From DASQBT01 sp963746955 (lineage in GTDB: Bacteria; Pseudomonadota; Gammaproteobacteria; Burkholderiales; Thiobacillaceae): 64,000 bases of DNA. A model generated the notes under the pieces. The model worked only from the letters and a program-made list of their open reading frames with translations. It was not told the DNA's origin and ran no database searches. Numbering within the stretch: the first letter of the stretch is position 1; each line of letters opens with the position of its first letter. The stretch covers positions 29,643 to 93,642 of the forward strand of contig CAVVDR010000012.1 of NCBI GenBank assembly GCA_963746955.1. The letters are read 5' to 3'. The position numbers and the translations under genes were made by a program. This document shows positions 18,355-27,941 of this stretch, piece by piece.

Positions 18355-21300
18355 CTGAGGGGCGGCCGGCTCATCTTCCAGAGGGCATGGTTACCGGCCA
18401 TGCCGCTGTACCCGAGCCGCGCATCGGGGTGCGCGCACTCAATTTCTCCAGCGTCGGTTGGAGGTTTCTTTTCATGGCCTGTTCGCTGGCGTTTGCCCTA
18501 TGCCTGCCGGCCACCGCCAAGGCGGGATTTTCCGACGAGATTGAGCGGACGACACGCCTTTCGACCTGGCTGGCTCATCGGCTTGAACAAGCCGATGGCG
18601 GCGAGACGCCGTATTTGCCCGGTTTGGTGTGGACCGTTCCCGAGGAGCGCATCACTCAGGAGCACGCCCGATTCGACTTGCTGGGCAGACTGGAACAGCC
18701 CGAACTCTCGCCGGATATTTCTCTAGCGGCGAGAGCGGGTCTGGTCAGGTTCGTGAGCGGATTGCAGGCCACCGGCCGAGTGGTGCTGGAGAAGACCGAT
18801 CCGCGCTGGCTGGAGGTGCATCCGGACAAGGACCCGGTGCTGCAGAAAGGACACCGCATCACCCTGTCCGACAGGCCGAATACGGTGACCGTGGTGTTCG
18901 GTGATGGCCGGGCCTGCCAGATACGGCACGACGTCAATGCGTTCGCGCGCAGTTATATCCATGCCTGCGACACCGATGCGGATCCCAGTCGTGTCTGGCT
19001 GGTCCAGCCAGACGGCATCGTGCAGCGGCGCGGCATCGCGCTGTGGAACATGGAACGCCAGGATCCCCCCGCGCCGGGCGCCCGGCTGCTGGTCGAGGAG
19101 CCTCGATATCCATGGCACCCGGTCATTTACGAGCAACTGGCGCGGCTGCTCGCGACGCAAGGCCCGGCGGGCGCGGATGCAAACCAGCCTATCCTGGCCG
19201 CGCCGTCCAGGGCCATGGGTCTGTTGCACAATTTGACGACGCCAGACACGCCCCGTGATCTCCCGGTCACGAGCGGCGACTGGGGGAGCATCGGCCTCAT
19301 GCAGACGCCCACCGCGCGCATGGCCGGCGCAGGCGAGGGGTCCATCAGCATTAATCACACACAGCCCTATACGCGGCTGAATTTCAATCTCCAGCCCCTC
19401 GACTGGTTCGAAACGACGTTCAGATATGTCGATGTCTCAAACAGACTCTTTGGTCCGGCGATTGCCGGCAACCAATCGTTCAAGGACAAGAGCATCGATG
19501 TGAAATTCAGGCTCTCACAAGAGTCCGAATACATGCCTCAGCTTGCTCTGGGAATCCGTGACATAGCGGGGACAGGGCTTTTCTCGGGCGAATATGTGGT
19601 CGCCAGCAAGCGGACCGGCAACTTCGACTGGTCTGGCGGCCTCGGCTGGGGTTACCTTGGCGCGCGGGGCAACCTCTCCAATCCTCTTTCCTTTCTGGGC
19701 AGCTCGTTCGATACCCGGGCGGCCGCCAACACCCCGACCGGCGGCCAGGTCAACTTCAAGACTTTCTTCCACGGCCCGACCGCGCTGTTCGGCGGCGTGC
19801 AATATCAAACCCACTGGGACAAGTTGATCCTCAAGCTCGAATACGACGGCAACAATTACCAGCACGAACCGCTGGGCAACAACCAGCCCCAAACCTCGCC
19901 CATCAACATTGGCGCGGTCTACCGTTATTCGGACTACATCGATTTTGATGCGGGGTTCGAACGCGGCAACACCATCATGCTGGGGGCCAGCTTTCATGGC
20001 CGGATGGACAGGATGAAGGCCGCAAAGATCAATGACCCCAAACCCGTGCCGGTGTCCGCTGCCTACCCGACACGCGACCCTCACTGGCAACGGCTGACCA
20101 AAACTCTGGAAGAGTCCACCGGCTGGCATGTGCACATGATTCGCCGGGCCGGCAGCGAGTTGATCGTCCAGTTTGACGAGGTCGATGCCTTCTACTGGAA
20201 CGATTATATCGACCGCATCGTTTCGATCCTGCACCAGGTTGTTTCCGGCAAGACCCTGGTATTTCGCATCCAGTCTGTCGATAGCGACTTGAAACTTCAC
20301 GAATACCTCATCGACCGCCATACTTGGGTCGAGGCGAAGACCCGCTATCTGCCACCTTTCGAACGGCGAGCCCCGGTGCTGGACACGACCTACAAGCGCG
20401 GATTCGTTGACCCGTACGACGAGACCCTGCTGAACAGGCCGCTGCAAAGATTCCACGGCGATTACGGGCTGTACATGCAAGAGTCCCTGGGCGGCCCGAA
20501 CAATTTCCTGCTTTACCAGGTCGGTGCACAATTGACCGGGACTTGGCGACCCAGCCCGACAACCTGGTTGACCGGGCAGGTACATGGCGCTCTGACTGAC
20601 AACTACAACAAATTCAGCTTTACGGCGGCGAGCGAACTGCCTCGCGTGCGGACCAACATCCGGGAGTATGAGACTTCGTCCAAGATCACCATGCCCATGC
20701 TGCAGCTGACTCATGTGGGCAGACTGGATGACAACCAGTACTACAGCGTGTACGGCGGCATGCTGGAATCGATGTTCGGCGGGATCGGCGGCGAGTGGCT
20801 CTACCGTCCCTTCCGCAGTTCGCTGGCGCTCGGCATCGACATCAACGCGGTCCGGCAACGGGGCTTCAACCAGGATTTCAGCTTACGGGACTACCAGACC
20901 ACGACCGGGCATGTCAGCCTCTACTGGGACACTGGCGTTCACGGCATTCTGGCCACCTTGCAGGCAGGTCGCTACCTGGCCGGCGACGTCGGGGCGACGC
21001 TGGATGTCTCCCGGGTCTTCTCTAACGGCGTCAAGATGGGAGCCTGGGTTACCAAGACCAACGTCCCGGCCGCCGTGTTCGGCGAGGGCAGCTACGACAA
21101 GGGCATCTATGTCAGCATTCCGTTTGACGCCATGATGACCCGGTCCTCCACTTCTTTCGCCAACCTTGTTTGGCAGCCGCTGGTCCGGGACGGCGGCGCA
21201 CGTCTGGATCGGTCGGTCAGATTGATCGACCTGACCCGGGATGTGAGCGGATTCGACCTGCGCTGGGGGCCGTTCGACAGGGGCCGCAAGAATCAGTTTG

Positions 21301-22016
21301 GCGATGTCGGAGATGGGTCAGGTGATCCGTGGATCAAGAAATCCGTTTTCAGCTCGGCTTGGGATGATCTTTCTATGCTGGGCAGGGGGATGGGCTATGC
21401 CGATTTCTGGAAAAGCGTGCTGCTGGCCGGCGGTATTACCGCGGCTTCGTCCGTCCTGGACAAGCCGGCCGACCGGCTTGCGGTGCACTATGGCCAGAGC
21501 AAGCCGATGAAGGCCGAGGAGAAAATCGGCAACCTGATCCCGTTTGTGGCGGCGGGGATTTCGGGCGCGTTGATGCTGGAAGACGACGACCCCACCCGGT
21601 CTCGGGCCAGTTTTGCGTCGGTCGAGGCCAGCGGCGTTGGGCTGGCGAGCGCGCTGGCGCTGAAATACGCCATTGGCCGGGCCCGGCCATCGGCGGAGCA
21701 GGGGCCCGCGTCTTTCAACTTCCTGTCGTCGGCAAACGGCAATACTTCCATGCCTTCGATCCACAGCATGGTCGCCTGGGCGGCCATCACGCCCTATGCC
21801 AAGGCCTATGACGCGCCATGGCTGTATGGCGTGGCCGCGTTGACCAATGTTGCGCGAATCGGTGGGCGCGACCACTGGTTCTCGGACACGGTAGGGAGCG
21901 CGCTGATCGGCTATGGTCTGGGCAGTCTGTTCTGGGATAGCCGGAGCCATGACAAAGCTTCCCCCAGCCTGTATGTCTTGCCGAGTGAAATCGGTCTGGA
22001 ATGGAAAACGCCGTGA
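18342..22016 (+). CDS. GfcC-like + YjbH-like barrel + PAP2 phosphatase fusion protein
   Basis: This 1,224-residue protein joins three segments that are separate genes in E. coli-type loci. After a signal peptide (about residues 40-62) comes a GfcC/YjbG-like region (to about 280, with LPGLVWTVPEERITQE). A long YjbH/DUF940-like outer-membrane beta-barrel region follows (about 300-1000, with aromatic alternating strands such as YTRLNFNLQPLDWFETTFRY). Last is a PAP2 phosphatase with KYAIGRARP, MPSIHS and RIGGRDH, the three lipid-phosphatase motifs with both catalytic His. Start codon uncertain (TTG 18342, ATG 18387 or GTG 18429). The next gene, a DgkA-like kinase, overlaps it by 16 bases. Role in moving polysaccharide across the outer membrane and in undecaprenyl-phosphate turnover is inferred. 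Confidence 0.85.
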   Translation: MEAVTEGRPAHLPEGMVTGHAAVPEPRIGVRALNFSSVGWRFLFMACSLAFALCLPATAKAGFSDEIERTTRLSTWLAHRLEQADGGETPYLPGLVWTVPEERITQEHARFDLLGRLEQPELSPDISLAARAGLVRFVSGLQATGRVVLEKTDPRWLEVHPDKDPVLQKGHRITLSDRPNTVTVVFGDGRACQIRHDVNAFARSYIHACDTDADPSRVWLVQPDGIVQRRGIALWNMERQDPPAPGARLLVEEPRYPWHPVIYEQLARLLATQGPAGADANQPILAAPSRAMGLLHNLTTPDTPRDLPVTSGDWGSIGLMQTPTARMAGAGEGSISINHTQPYTRLNFNLQPLDWFETTFRYVDVSNRLFGPAIAGNQSFKDKSIDVKFRLSQESEYMPQLALGIRDIAGTGLFSGEYVVASKRTGNFDWSGGLGWGYLGARGNLSNPLSFLGSSFDTRAAANTPTGGQVNFKTFFHGPTALFGGVQYQTHWDKLILKLEYDGNNYQHEPLGNNQPQTSPINIGAVYRYSDYIDFDAGFERGNTIMLGASFHGRMDRMKAAKINDPKPVPVSAAYPTRDPHWQRLTKTLEESTGWHVHMIRRAGSELIVQFDEVDAFYWNDYIDRIVSILHQVVSGKTLVFRIQSVDSDLKLHEYLIDRHTWVEAKTRYLPPFERRAPVLDTTYKRGFVDPYDETLLNRPLQRFHGDYGLYMQESLGGPNNFLLYQVGAQLTGTWRPSPTTWLTGQVHGALTDNYNKFSFTAASELPRVRTNIREYETSSKITMPMLQLTHVGRLDDNQYYSVYGGMLESMFGGIGGEWLYRPFRSSLALGIDINAVRQRGFNQDFSLRDYQTTTGHVSLYWDTGVHGILATLQAGRYLAGDVGATLDVSRVFSNGVKMGAWVTKTNVPAAVFGEGSYDKGIYVSIPFDAMMTRSSTSFANLVWQPLVRDGGARLDRSVRLIDLTRDVSGFDLRWGPFDRGRKNQFGDVGDGSGDPWIKKSVFSSAWDDLSMLGRGMGYADFWKSVLLAGGITAASSVLDKPADRLAVHYGQSKPMKAEEKIGNLIPFVAAGISGALMLEDDDPTRSRASFASVEASGVGLASALALKYAIGRARPSAEQGPASFNFLSSANGNTSMPSIHSMVAWAAITPYAKAYDAPWLYGVAALTNVARIGGRDHWFSDTVGSALIGYGLGSLFWDSRSHDKASPSLYVLPSEIGLEWKTP

Positions 22017-22375
22017 TCAAAAACGCACCGTTCCCGCAACGTTTGAACTGGGCGGTTCAGGGAATTGTCAGCGCCTATCGGGGGGAGCACAGCTTCCGGA
22101 CCCAGATACGCATCGCGGTTGTGACCATCATTGCGCTCGCCATTCTTCGGCCTGGTTGGATATGGACGGCGGTCATCCTGTCGCTGGTCGGCCTGGTTCT
22201 GATGGCCGAACTTTTCAACACTGCACTGGAAGCGCTCATCGACGGTCTGCACCCGGCACAAGCGGGCTTCGTGCGCAAGGCCAAGGATTGTGCGGCCGGT
22301 GCGGTCTTGCTGGCTAGCCTGGGTGCGCTGGCGGGCGGTATTGCGATGTTTCTGGACGTGTTTTCTGGCAAGTAG
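22001..22375 (+). CDS. DgkA-type diacylglycerol / undecaprenol kinase
   Basis: A 124-residue, three-TM kinase of the DgkA family, which phosphorylates diacylglycerol in Gram-negatives and undecaprenol in Gram-positives. The active-site helix reads MAELFNTALEALIDGLHP, and KDCAAGAVLLASLGAL matches the conserved C-terminal KDxxxGAV motif. It overlaps the 3' end of the PAP2 fusion gene; a GTG at 22013 is an alternative start. Directly paired with a lipid-phosphatase domain, it may regenerate lipid carrier for the polysaccharide pathway, an inference from context. Confidence 0.9.
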   Translation: MENAVIKNAPFPQRLNWAVQGIVSAYRGEHSFRTQIRIAVVTIIALAILRPGWIWTAVILSLVGLVLMAELFNTALEALIDGLHPAQAGFVRKAKDCAAGAVLLASLGALAGGIAMFLDVFSGK

Positions 22376-22553
22376 CTCCCAGACTTTCAAGCATGTTGAT
22401 AGGCAAACTTGACGATGGAGTACTATATCTGCCGTCGTCAGACGGGAAGGCGGGTTTCCATTGGTCACAAGCCGGGGATAGTGCGGGGATGGTGATATCC
22501 AAGCGGGTGCGGATTGTTTATTTGGGCGGGGTTAAGCCCGTTTGTGGGAAAGA

Positions 22554-24968
22554 ATGACTTACATGGGAAGAGAGATGAATTCTGCGGCTGATTGGTTTGG
22601 AAAGATTTCCTGCACATTCACGCTGATTGGCCTGCTGTCCTGTTTAACTCAAGTGGCGTCAGCAGATACTACCTCGATGAGCACTGCAATTGCGGACAAC
22701 TTATCCGCCATGGGCATGCCGAATCCAATGGGCATGACAGACCTCAACACGGGGTACGCGACCACAACGAAAGTGATTGCGCCGTCTGCGGGGCACGAAA
22801 AATCCGAGGCCGATGTGCCTGCGTTCGCCACCCAGGTTCCCTTGGCCAAAGAGGACGTCAGCGATTTTCAGCGCTTCGTGCAAATGGCGACCGGACGCCA
22901 ATTGAAGCGTTTTGGCCAGGATCTTTTCCGGGAAGTGTCCTCCACGTACGCGCCTGTGCAGAATACTCCGGTTACACCGGATTATCTCGTCGGGCCGGGT
23001 GACGAGCTGCTAATCCGGGCATGGGGCAGCATCAACTTGGAAGTCCGCGCCCCGGTCGACCGGAACGGCCAGATCTATGTCCCGAAAATCGGAGCGATCA
23101 ATGTTGCCGGTATCCGGGCAGGTGACATCGAGTCTTTCCTCAAGAGCAGGATCGGCCGGGTGTTCCGCAATTTTGACCTCAACGTCACCATGGGGCAGCT
23201 TCGTTCCATGCAGATTTACGTTGTCGGCCATGCAAGACGGCCTGGCACTTACACTTTGTCCAGCCTTTCGACCCTGGTTAACGGATTGTTTTTTTCCGGC
23301 GGACCCAATGCGACCGGCACCATGCGCCATATCCAGTTGAAACGCGGCGGCGCAGTTGTGGCCGATCTGGACCTGTACGATTTCATCACCAAGGGTGACA
23401 AGCAAGCCGATATCCATCTCATGCCGGGCGATATCCTGGTAATCCCGCCCGTCGGTCCGCAGGTCGCGGTCATCGGACCGGAACGGCTGCAGGCAATCTA
23501 TGAGATCAAGGATGCCCACGAAACCGTCGGCGATGTCGTCCAGTACGGCGGTGGGCTGCCCGTTTTGACTTCGAAGCATCTGGCCCTGCTGGAACGGCTG
23601 GACCCGAACCGCGTCCCGGCGCGTAATATGCAGAGCATCGATCTGGACAAAAAAGGGATGAATTTGCCGTTGCAGGATGGCGACATCCTCACCATGCTCT
23701 CCGTCAGCCCGGAAATCCCCAATGCCGTCACCCTGAGGGGCAATGTCGCCGCGCCCATCCGCTATCCGTACCGGCCCGGCATGCGGGTGCATGACCTGAT
23801 CCCCAACCGCGAAGCCCTGATTCCGCCCGACTACTTTCAGCGCAAGAACCGTCTTGTGCAGTTCGATAATGCCGGCAAAGCGGTTGCCGAAGACAAACTC
23901 GTCAGCGACGCTGGCTCTCTTGGGCGCAACAACCAGCTTGAGCAGTTCAGCAAGTCGGGCAGAGAAGTGACGAAAGAGAAACTCATCAACGACGTCAAGA
24001 CACTGCTTGACGAAGTGAACTGGGAATATGCCGCCATCGAGCGGCTTGATCCCCAGAATCTTACTGAGGAACTGATACCGTTCAACCTCGCAAAGGCAAT
24101 GGAAGGGGACCCCAGGAACAACCTTGCACTCCAGCCCGGCGATGTCGTTACCATCTTTTCAACCAAGGACGTTCGCGTGCCGCAGGCCAAGACCACCCAT
24201 CTGGTGCGGGTGGAAGGTGAGGTCGTTTCACCCGGTATCTATCAGGCCCAGCCCGGCGAAACCTTGCGCCAGTTGGTGATGCGGATAGGCGGACTGACAC
24301 CGAATGAATATCTCTACGGCGCCCAGTTCTTCCGCGAATCCACCCGCATTGAGCAGCAGAACAAACTGGATCAGGTGCTGGACCGGATGGAACGGAGCCT
24401 GGCCGAGTCGGCGAGCAACCAGACCGCCTCGGCGCTGTCCCCGGAGGATGCCGCTACGCGCCAGGCCAGCCTGAAATATCAGCAGCAAACCCTGGCAAAT
24501 ATGCGGACTGTCAAGGCCACCGGACGGATCGTGTTGGACATTCCGCCCAATGCCGAAAGCATCGCGCAACTGCCCGACCTGCCGCTGGAGGATGGCGACC
24601 GCCTCTACATTCCGCCGCGACCGTCCGTGGTCCAGGTGATGGGGGGCGTCAACAACGAAAGCGCCTATATCTACAATCCGGACATGAACGTGAACGCCTA
24701 CGTCAATCTGGCGGGCGGCCTCTCCGACGACGCCAACAAGGACGGGCTCTATGTGATCCGGGCGGACGGCAGCGCCATCGCACGCGAAAGCCAGGGCTGG
24801 TTCGCCGGCTGGTCACGCAACATGGCCATTTACGCCGGCGACACGATCGTCGTACCGATCAGGACCGAAGCGAAATTCAGTTGGACCAAGGAATTCAAGG
24901 ACTGGACCCAGATCCTGTACCAGTTTGGCCTGGGCGCGGCAGGCATATCCGTTATTAAGAACCTTTAA
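22554..24968 (+). CDS. Wza-like polysaccharide export protein with SLBB repeats
   Basis: An outer-membrane polysaccharide exporter of the OPX class. A signal-type hydrophobic segment (TLIGLLSCLTQVASA) is followed by the Poly_export domain (TPDYLVGPGDELLIRAWG, at about residue 135) and several SLBB repeats, seen as PQVAVIGPERLQAIYEI, VRVEGEVVSPGIYQAQPGE and VVQVMGGVNNESAYIYNP. At about 800 residues it is twice the size of E. coli Wza, as in the long OPX subgroup. Starts at 22554, 22563 or 22575 are all possible; 22575 also has a purine-rich ribosome site. It is 180 bases downstream of dgkA and 37 bases before wzz. Confidence 0.92.
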   Translation: MTYMGREMNSAADWFGKISCTFTLIGLLSCLTQVASADTTSMSTAIADNLSAMGMPNPMGMTDLNTGYATTTKVIAPSAGHEKSEADVPAFATQVPLAKEDVSDFQRFVQMATGRQLKRFGQDLFREVSSTYAPVQNTPVTPDYLVGPGDELLIRAWGSINLEVRAPVDRNGQIYVPKIGAINVAGIRAGDIESFLKSRIGRVFRNFDLNVTMGQLRSMQIYVVGHARRPGTYTLSSLSTLVNGLFFSGGPNATGTMRHIQLKRGGAVVADLDLYDFITKGDKQADIHLMPGDILVIPPVGPQVAVIGPERLQAIYEIKDAHETVGDVVQYGGGLPVLTSKHLALLERLDPNRVPARNMQSIDLDKKGMNLPLQDGDILTMLSVSPEIPNAVTLRGNVAAPIRYPYRPGMRVHDLIPNREALIPPDYFQRKNRLVQFDNAGKAVAEDKLVSDAGSLGRNNQLEQFSKSGREVTKEKLINDVKTLLDEVNWEYAAIERLDPQNLTEELIPFNLAKAMEGDPRNNLALQPGDVVTIFSTKDVRVPQAKTTHLVRVEGEVVSPGIYQAQPGETLRQLVMRIGGLTPNEYLYGAQFFRESTRIEQQNKLDQVLDRMERSLAESASNQTASALSPEDAATRQASLKYQQQTLANMRTVKATGRIVLDIPPNAESIAQLPDLPLEDGDRLYIPPRPSVVQVMGGVNNESAYIYNPDMNVNAYVNLAGGLSDDANKDGLYVIRADGSAIARESQGWFAGWSRNMAIYAGDTIVVPIRTEAKFSWTKEFKDWTQILYQFGLGAAGISVIKNL

Positions 24969-25005
24969 TTCTGGCGAACGTCAACCGGCACCGGCAAACC
25001 TATCC

Positions 25006-26175
25006 ATGACAGAAAACATCGAAGCCGCGCGAGTGACACCCGAAACCGACGACGACGAGATCAGCCTGCTGGATATCCTCCAGATCCTGGCGGAAAACGC
25101 CCGGCTGTTGATCTTCGGCCCGCTCATCGTCGGGTTGGCCGCTCTGGGTATGGCGTTTCTGATCACGCCTACCTTCACCGCGACAACCCGGATCGTGACA
25201 CCGCAGCAGCAGAGCTCGGCCGCCGCGGCGCTGGCGCAACTGGGTGCGCTGGCAGGCGCGGCCGGTGCGGTGGCCGGCATCAAAAACCCGGCCGACATGT
25301 ATGTCGCGCTGATCAAAAGCAGAACGATCGCCGACCGTATGCTCGATCGCTTCAAGTTGATGAATGTGTACCAGGCAAAGTACCGCGAGGACGCTCGCAC
25401 GAATCTGGCTAGCGAGACCAACATCAATGCCGGCAGGGACGGCTTGATCACCATCGATGTAGACGACCACGACCCCAAGCGTGCTGCCGCCATGGCGAAT
25501 GCCTATGTCGAAGAGTTGTCGGCCCTGACTGGGAGCCTGGCAGTTACCGAGGCACAGCAGCGTCGGTTGTTTTTCGAGAAGGAACTGGCCAAGGCCAAAG
25601 AAAACCTGGCCCGCGCAGAAATCGTCTTGGGCGAGACAGGCATCGGCGAAAATCTGCTGAAATTCGACCCTAAGGTTCTGGGTGAAGGCTTTGCCACCCT
25701 CAAGGCACAGGTGGTGGCCAAGGAAGTGCAGCTATCCAGCATGCGCGGCTACCTCACCGAAAACAGCCCCGACTTCCGCCAGGCCCAGCAGGAACTGGCC
25801 GCGCTGCGCGCACAACTGGCCAAGGCCGATCAGAGCCGGCCCGCCACCGGCAACGCCGAATATATCAACCGCTACCGCGACTTCAAATATAACGAAGAGC
25901 TGTTTGGTCAGCTTGCCAAGCAATACGAACTGGCCAAGATCGACGAATCGCGCGAAGGCGCAGTGATCCAGGTGGTGGATGTCGCCCAGCCGCCGGAGCG
26001 CAAGTCCAAACCCAAGAAGGCGCAGATCGCCATCCTGACCACACTGGCCACTGGCTTTAGTCTGGTGTTGTTCGTATTTGTCCGCCGCGCACTGCAAAAT
26101 GCCGACCAGGATCCCGAGCATGCCGCCAAGCTGGCCGCTGTTCGTGCCGGCTTTGCTCGGGTCTTGAAGTCCTGA
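25006..26175 (+). CDS. Wzz-type polysaccharide chain-length determinant
   Basis: An inner-membrane polysaccharide co-polymerase. Residues 1-25 are acidic and precede the Wzz motif (DDDEISLLDILQILAENARL). The first TM is LLIFGPLIVGLAALGMAFL and the last is ILTTLATGFSLVLFVFV near residue 355. A long periplasmic coiled-coil lies between (EKELAKAKENLARAEIVL and onwards). The Pro-rich PPERKSKPKK motif precedes TM2 as usual. ATG 25006 is preferred to a longer frame overlapping the Wza-like gene. There is no C-terminal BY-kinase domain, so chain-length control may rely on another kinase or none. Confidence 0.92.
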   Translation: MTENIEAARVTPETDDDEISLLDILQILAENARLLIFGPLIVGLAALGMAFLITPTFTATTRIVTPQQQSSAAAALAQLGALAGAAGAVAGIKNPADMYVALIKSRTIADRMLDRFKLMNVYQAKYREDARTNLASETNINAGRDGLITIDVDDHDPKRAAAMANAYVEELSALTGSLAVTEAQQRRLFFEKELAKAKENLARAEIVLGETGIGENLLKFDPKVLGEGFATLKAQVVAKEVQLSSMRGYLTENSPDFRQAQQELAALRAQLAKADQSRPATGNAEYINRYRDFKYNEELFGQLAKQYELAKIDESREGAVIQVVDVAQPPERKSKPKKAQIAILTTLATGFSLVLFVFVRRALQNADQDPEHAAKLAAVRAGFARVLKS

Positions 26176-26580
26176 GCTTAACAATGCAAGCGTGGTTCAC
26201 AACCAACCCGGAATTGCTCCATCGCACGACGTTTGGTCGTCCGGGACGTGAGTTTCTTAGAAAACAATGGACTGCTGGGTTCAGAGGCATTGGGAAACAT
26301 GCGTCTAACCTGCCGGCCTGCTATCCGCTTTGCCACTCTGGCTTTGAACGTGTTTGCTGGCGGCATCTTTCTGGCCGTTTTGGTGCTGCTGTTTGCCCAA
26401 CTCGATATTGGCGGGCGTGAGGTCGAGGCGGCAGCACCGCCAAATTGGGTGCGAGGTGTGCTGGGGTAGTTTTTGTTCGTGGTTTGCGGTCTGTGGGTCT
26501 TCTATTTCTCGTTTCCTATTTCTCGTTGGTGAATCCGTTCTGCAGGGCGTGGCAGCATTAAGCGCATTTTCGTGTTCGCC
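26176..26580. other. Intergenic stretch with short repeats
   Basis: No gene is convincing. An open frame at 26305-26469 encodes a single hydrophobic segment but has no ribosome site. Near 26500-26527 the motif CTATTTCTCGTT occurs twice in tandem (TCTATTTCTCGTTTCCTATTTCTCGTT region), a repeat of the same general kind as that inside dnaE2. Confidence 0.45.
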
Positions 26581-27876
26581 ATGAGCGCCATCGATACATC
26601 GCGTCTTCGCCGCCTGACTAAAGAGGGCAGTTGGATCGTCATCGGCCAAATCGCAGCGGTTTCTGGCGCGCTGGTGCTGGTGCGGGTGCTCACCGAATAC
26701 CTCGACCCGGCGCAATACGGCCAGCTCGCGCTAGGGCTCACCGTAGCGGGCCTAGTGAATCAGGTGGTGATGGGCGGCATCACCGCCGGTATCGGTCGGT
26801 TTTATTCCATCGCTGCCGAAAAGCAGGACTTGGGCGGTTACCTGCATGCCACGCGATGGTTGCTGGCCTATGCAACGTTGGCCGTGGTGGTCGTCGGCTC
26901 GATCCTGATAGCTTGCTTGTTGTGGTTGAGCTATTCGCAATGGATGGGGCTCGCGGCTGCAGCGTTGATGTTCTCGGTGCTGAGTGGCTACAACAGCGCG
27001 CTCAGCGGCATCCAGAACGCCGCCCGCCAGCGGGCCATAGTGGCCTTCCATGGTGGGCTGGATGCCTGGCTGAAGATCCTGCTGGCGGTGGGCGTGATGC
27101 TATGGCTGGGCACCTCCAGCGCGGCGGTGGTGATCGGCTACATTTGCTCTTCCTTGCTGGTTACAGCTTCCCAACTCGTCTTTCTGCGCCGCACCATCCC
27201 TCCGCATCAAACGCACGCCCCGGATCATCAACGGTGGATGCTTCAGATGTGGGCCTATTCGTGGCCCTTCTCTTTCTTTGGAATATTTACCTGGGTGCAA
27301 CAAGCGTCCGATCGCTGGGCGCTGCAAATCTTTACAGGCTCGTCTGATGTTGGGCATTTTGCAGTGCTGTTCCAACTCGGCTACACCCCTATCGCTCTTG
27401 CCACGGGCATGGCAATGAGTTTCATCGGTCCCATTTTGTATCAGCGGGCAGGAGATGCCACAAACCATGCCCGCAACCAGCATGTTCACCAGATCTGCCT
27501 GCGCATGACCCAGTTCAGTCTGATTGTGACGCTGTTCGGCTTCGCAATCACACTTGCCGCCCATAAGTTGATCTTCCAGATACTAGTGGCAGCGGAATAC
27601 CGCGATATATCCTACCTATTGCCATGGGTGGTGTTGGGGGGGGGGCTTTTCGCAGCAGGGCAGGTGTTGGCCACGAAATTTTTAAGTGAAAATAAAACGA
27701 CCGAATTAATACCCGTAAAGATCGTCACCTCTTTATTAGCTGTTGCGCTTAATTTTGTCGGGGCTCATTTTTATGAATTGAATGGCATCGTGGCTGCGAT
27801 GGTTTTTTTCTCATGCATTCATTTTGGCTGGATTTCAATACTGATATGGCGGTCTATTGATAAGCAATCACGCTGA
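26581..27876 (+). CDS. Wzx-type oligosaccharide flippase
   Basis: A polytopic protein of the MATE/MVF polysaccharide transporter group that would flip lipid-linked repeat units across the inner membrane. It has about 12-14 hydrophobic segments in 431 residues, opening with EGSWIVIGQIAAVSGALVLVRVLTEYLDPAQYGQLAL, the characteristic first two helices and loop. ATG 26581 (MSAIDTSRL) is preferred to ATG 26572. The 3' third becomes AT-richer, leading into the imported-looking acyltransferase gene next to it. Confidence 0.9.
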   Translation: MSAIDTSRLRRLTKEGSWIVIGQIAAVSGALVLVRVLTEYLDPAQYGQLALGLTVAGLVNQVVMGGITAGIGRFYSIAAEKQDLGGYLHATRWLLAYATLAVVVVGSILIACLLWLSYSQWMGLAAAALMFSVLSGYNSALSGIQNAARQRAIVAFHGGLDAWLKILLAVGVMLWLGTSSAAVVIGYICSSLLVTASQLVFLRRTIPPHQTHAPDHQRWMLQMWAYSWPFSFFGIFTWVQQASDRWALQIFTGSSDVGHFAVLFQLGYTPIALATGMAMSFIGPILYQRAGDATNHARNQHVHQICLRMTQFSLIVTLFGFAITLAAHKLIFQILVAAEYRDISYLLPWVVLGGGLFAAGQVLATKFLSENKTTELIPVKIVTSLLAVALNFVGAHFYELNGIVAAMVFFSCIHFGWISILIWRSIDKQSR

Positions 27877-27941
27877 ATCATAGCCGTAGCGGGCACGCCC
27901 GTTGCTACTTACTTCGAATTACTAATTGTGAGAACCATTCT

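Noticed and set aside
26233..26469. Small hydrophobic open frame after wzz
   Set aside because: One hydrophobic segment only, no ribosome site, located in a repeat-bearing intergenic region.
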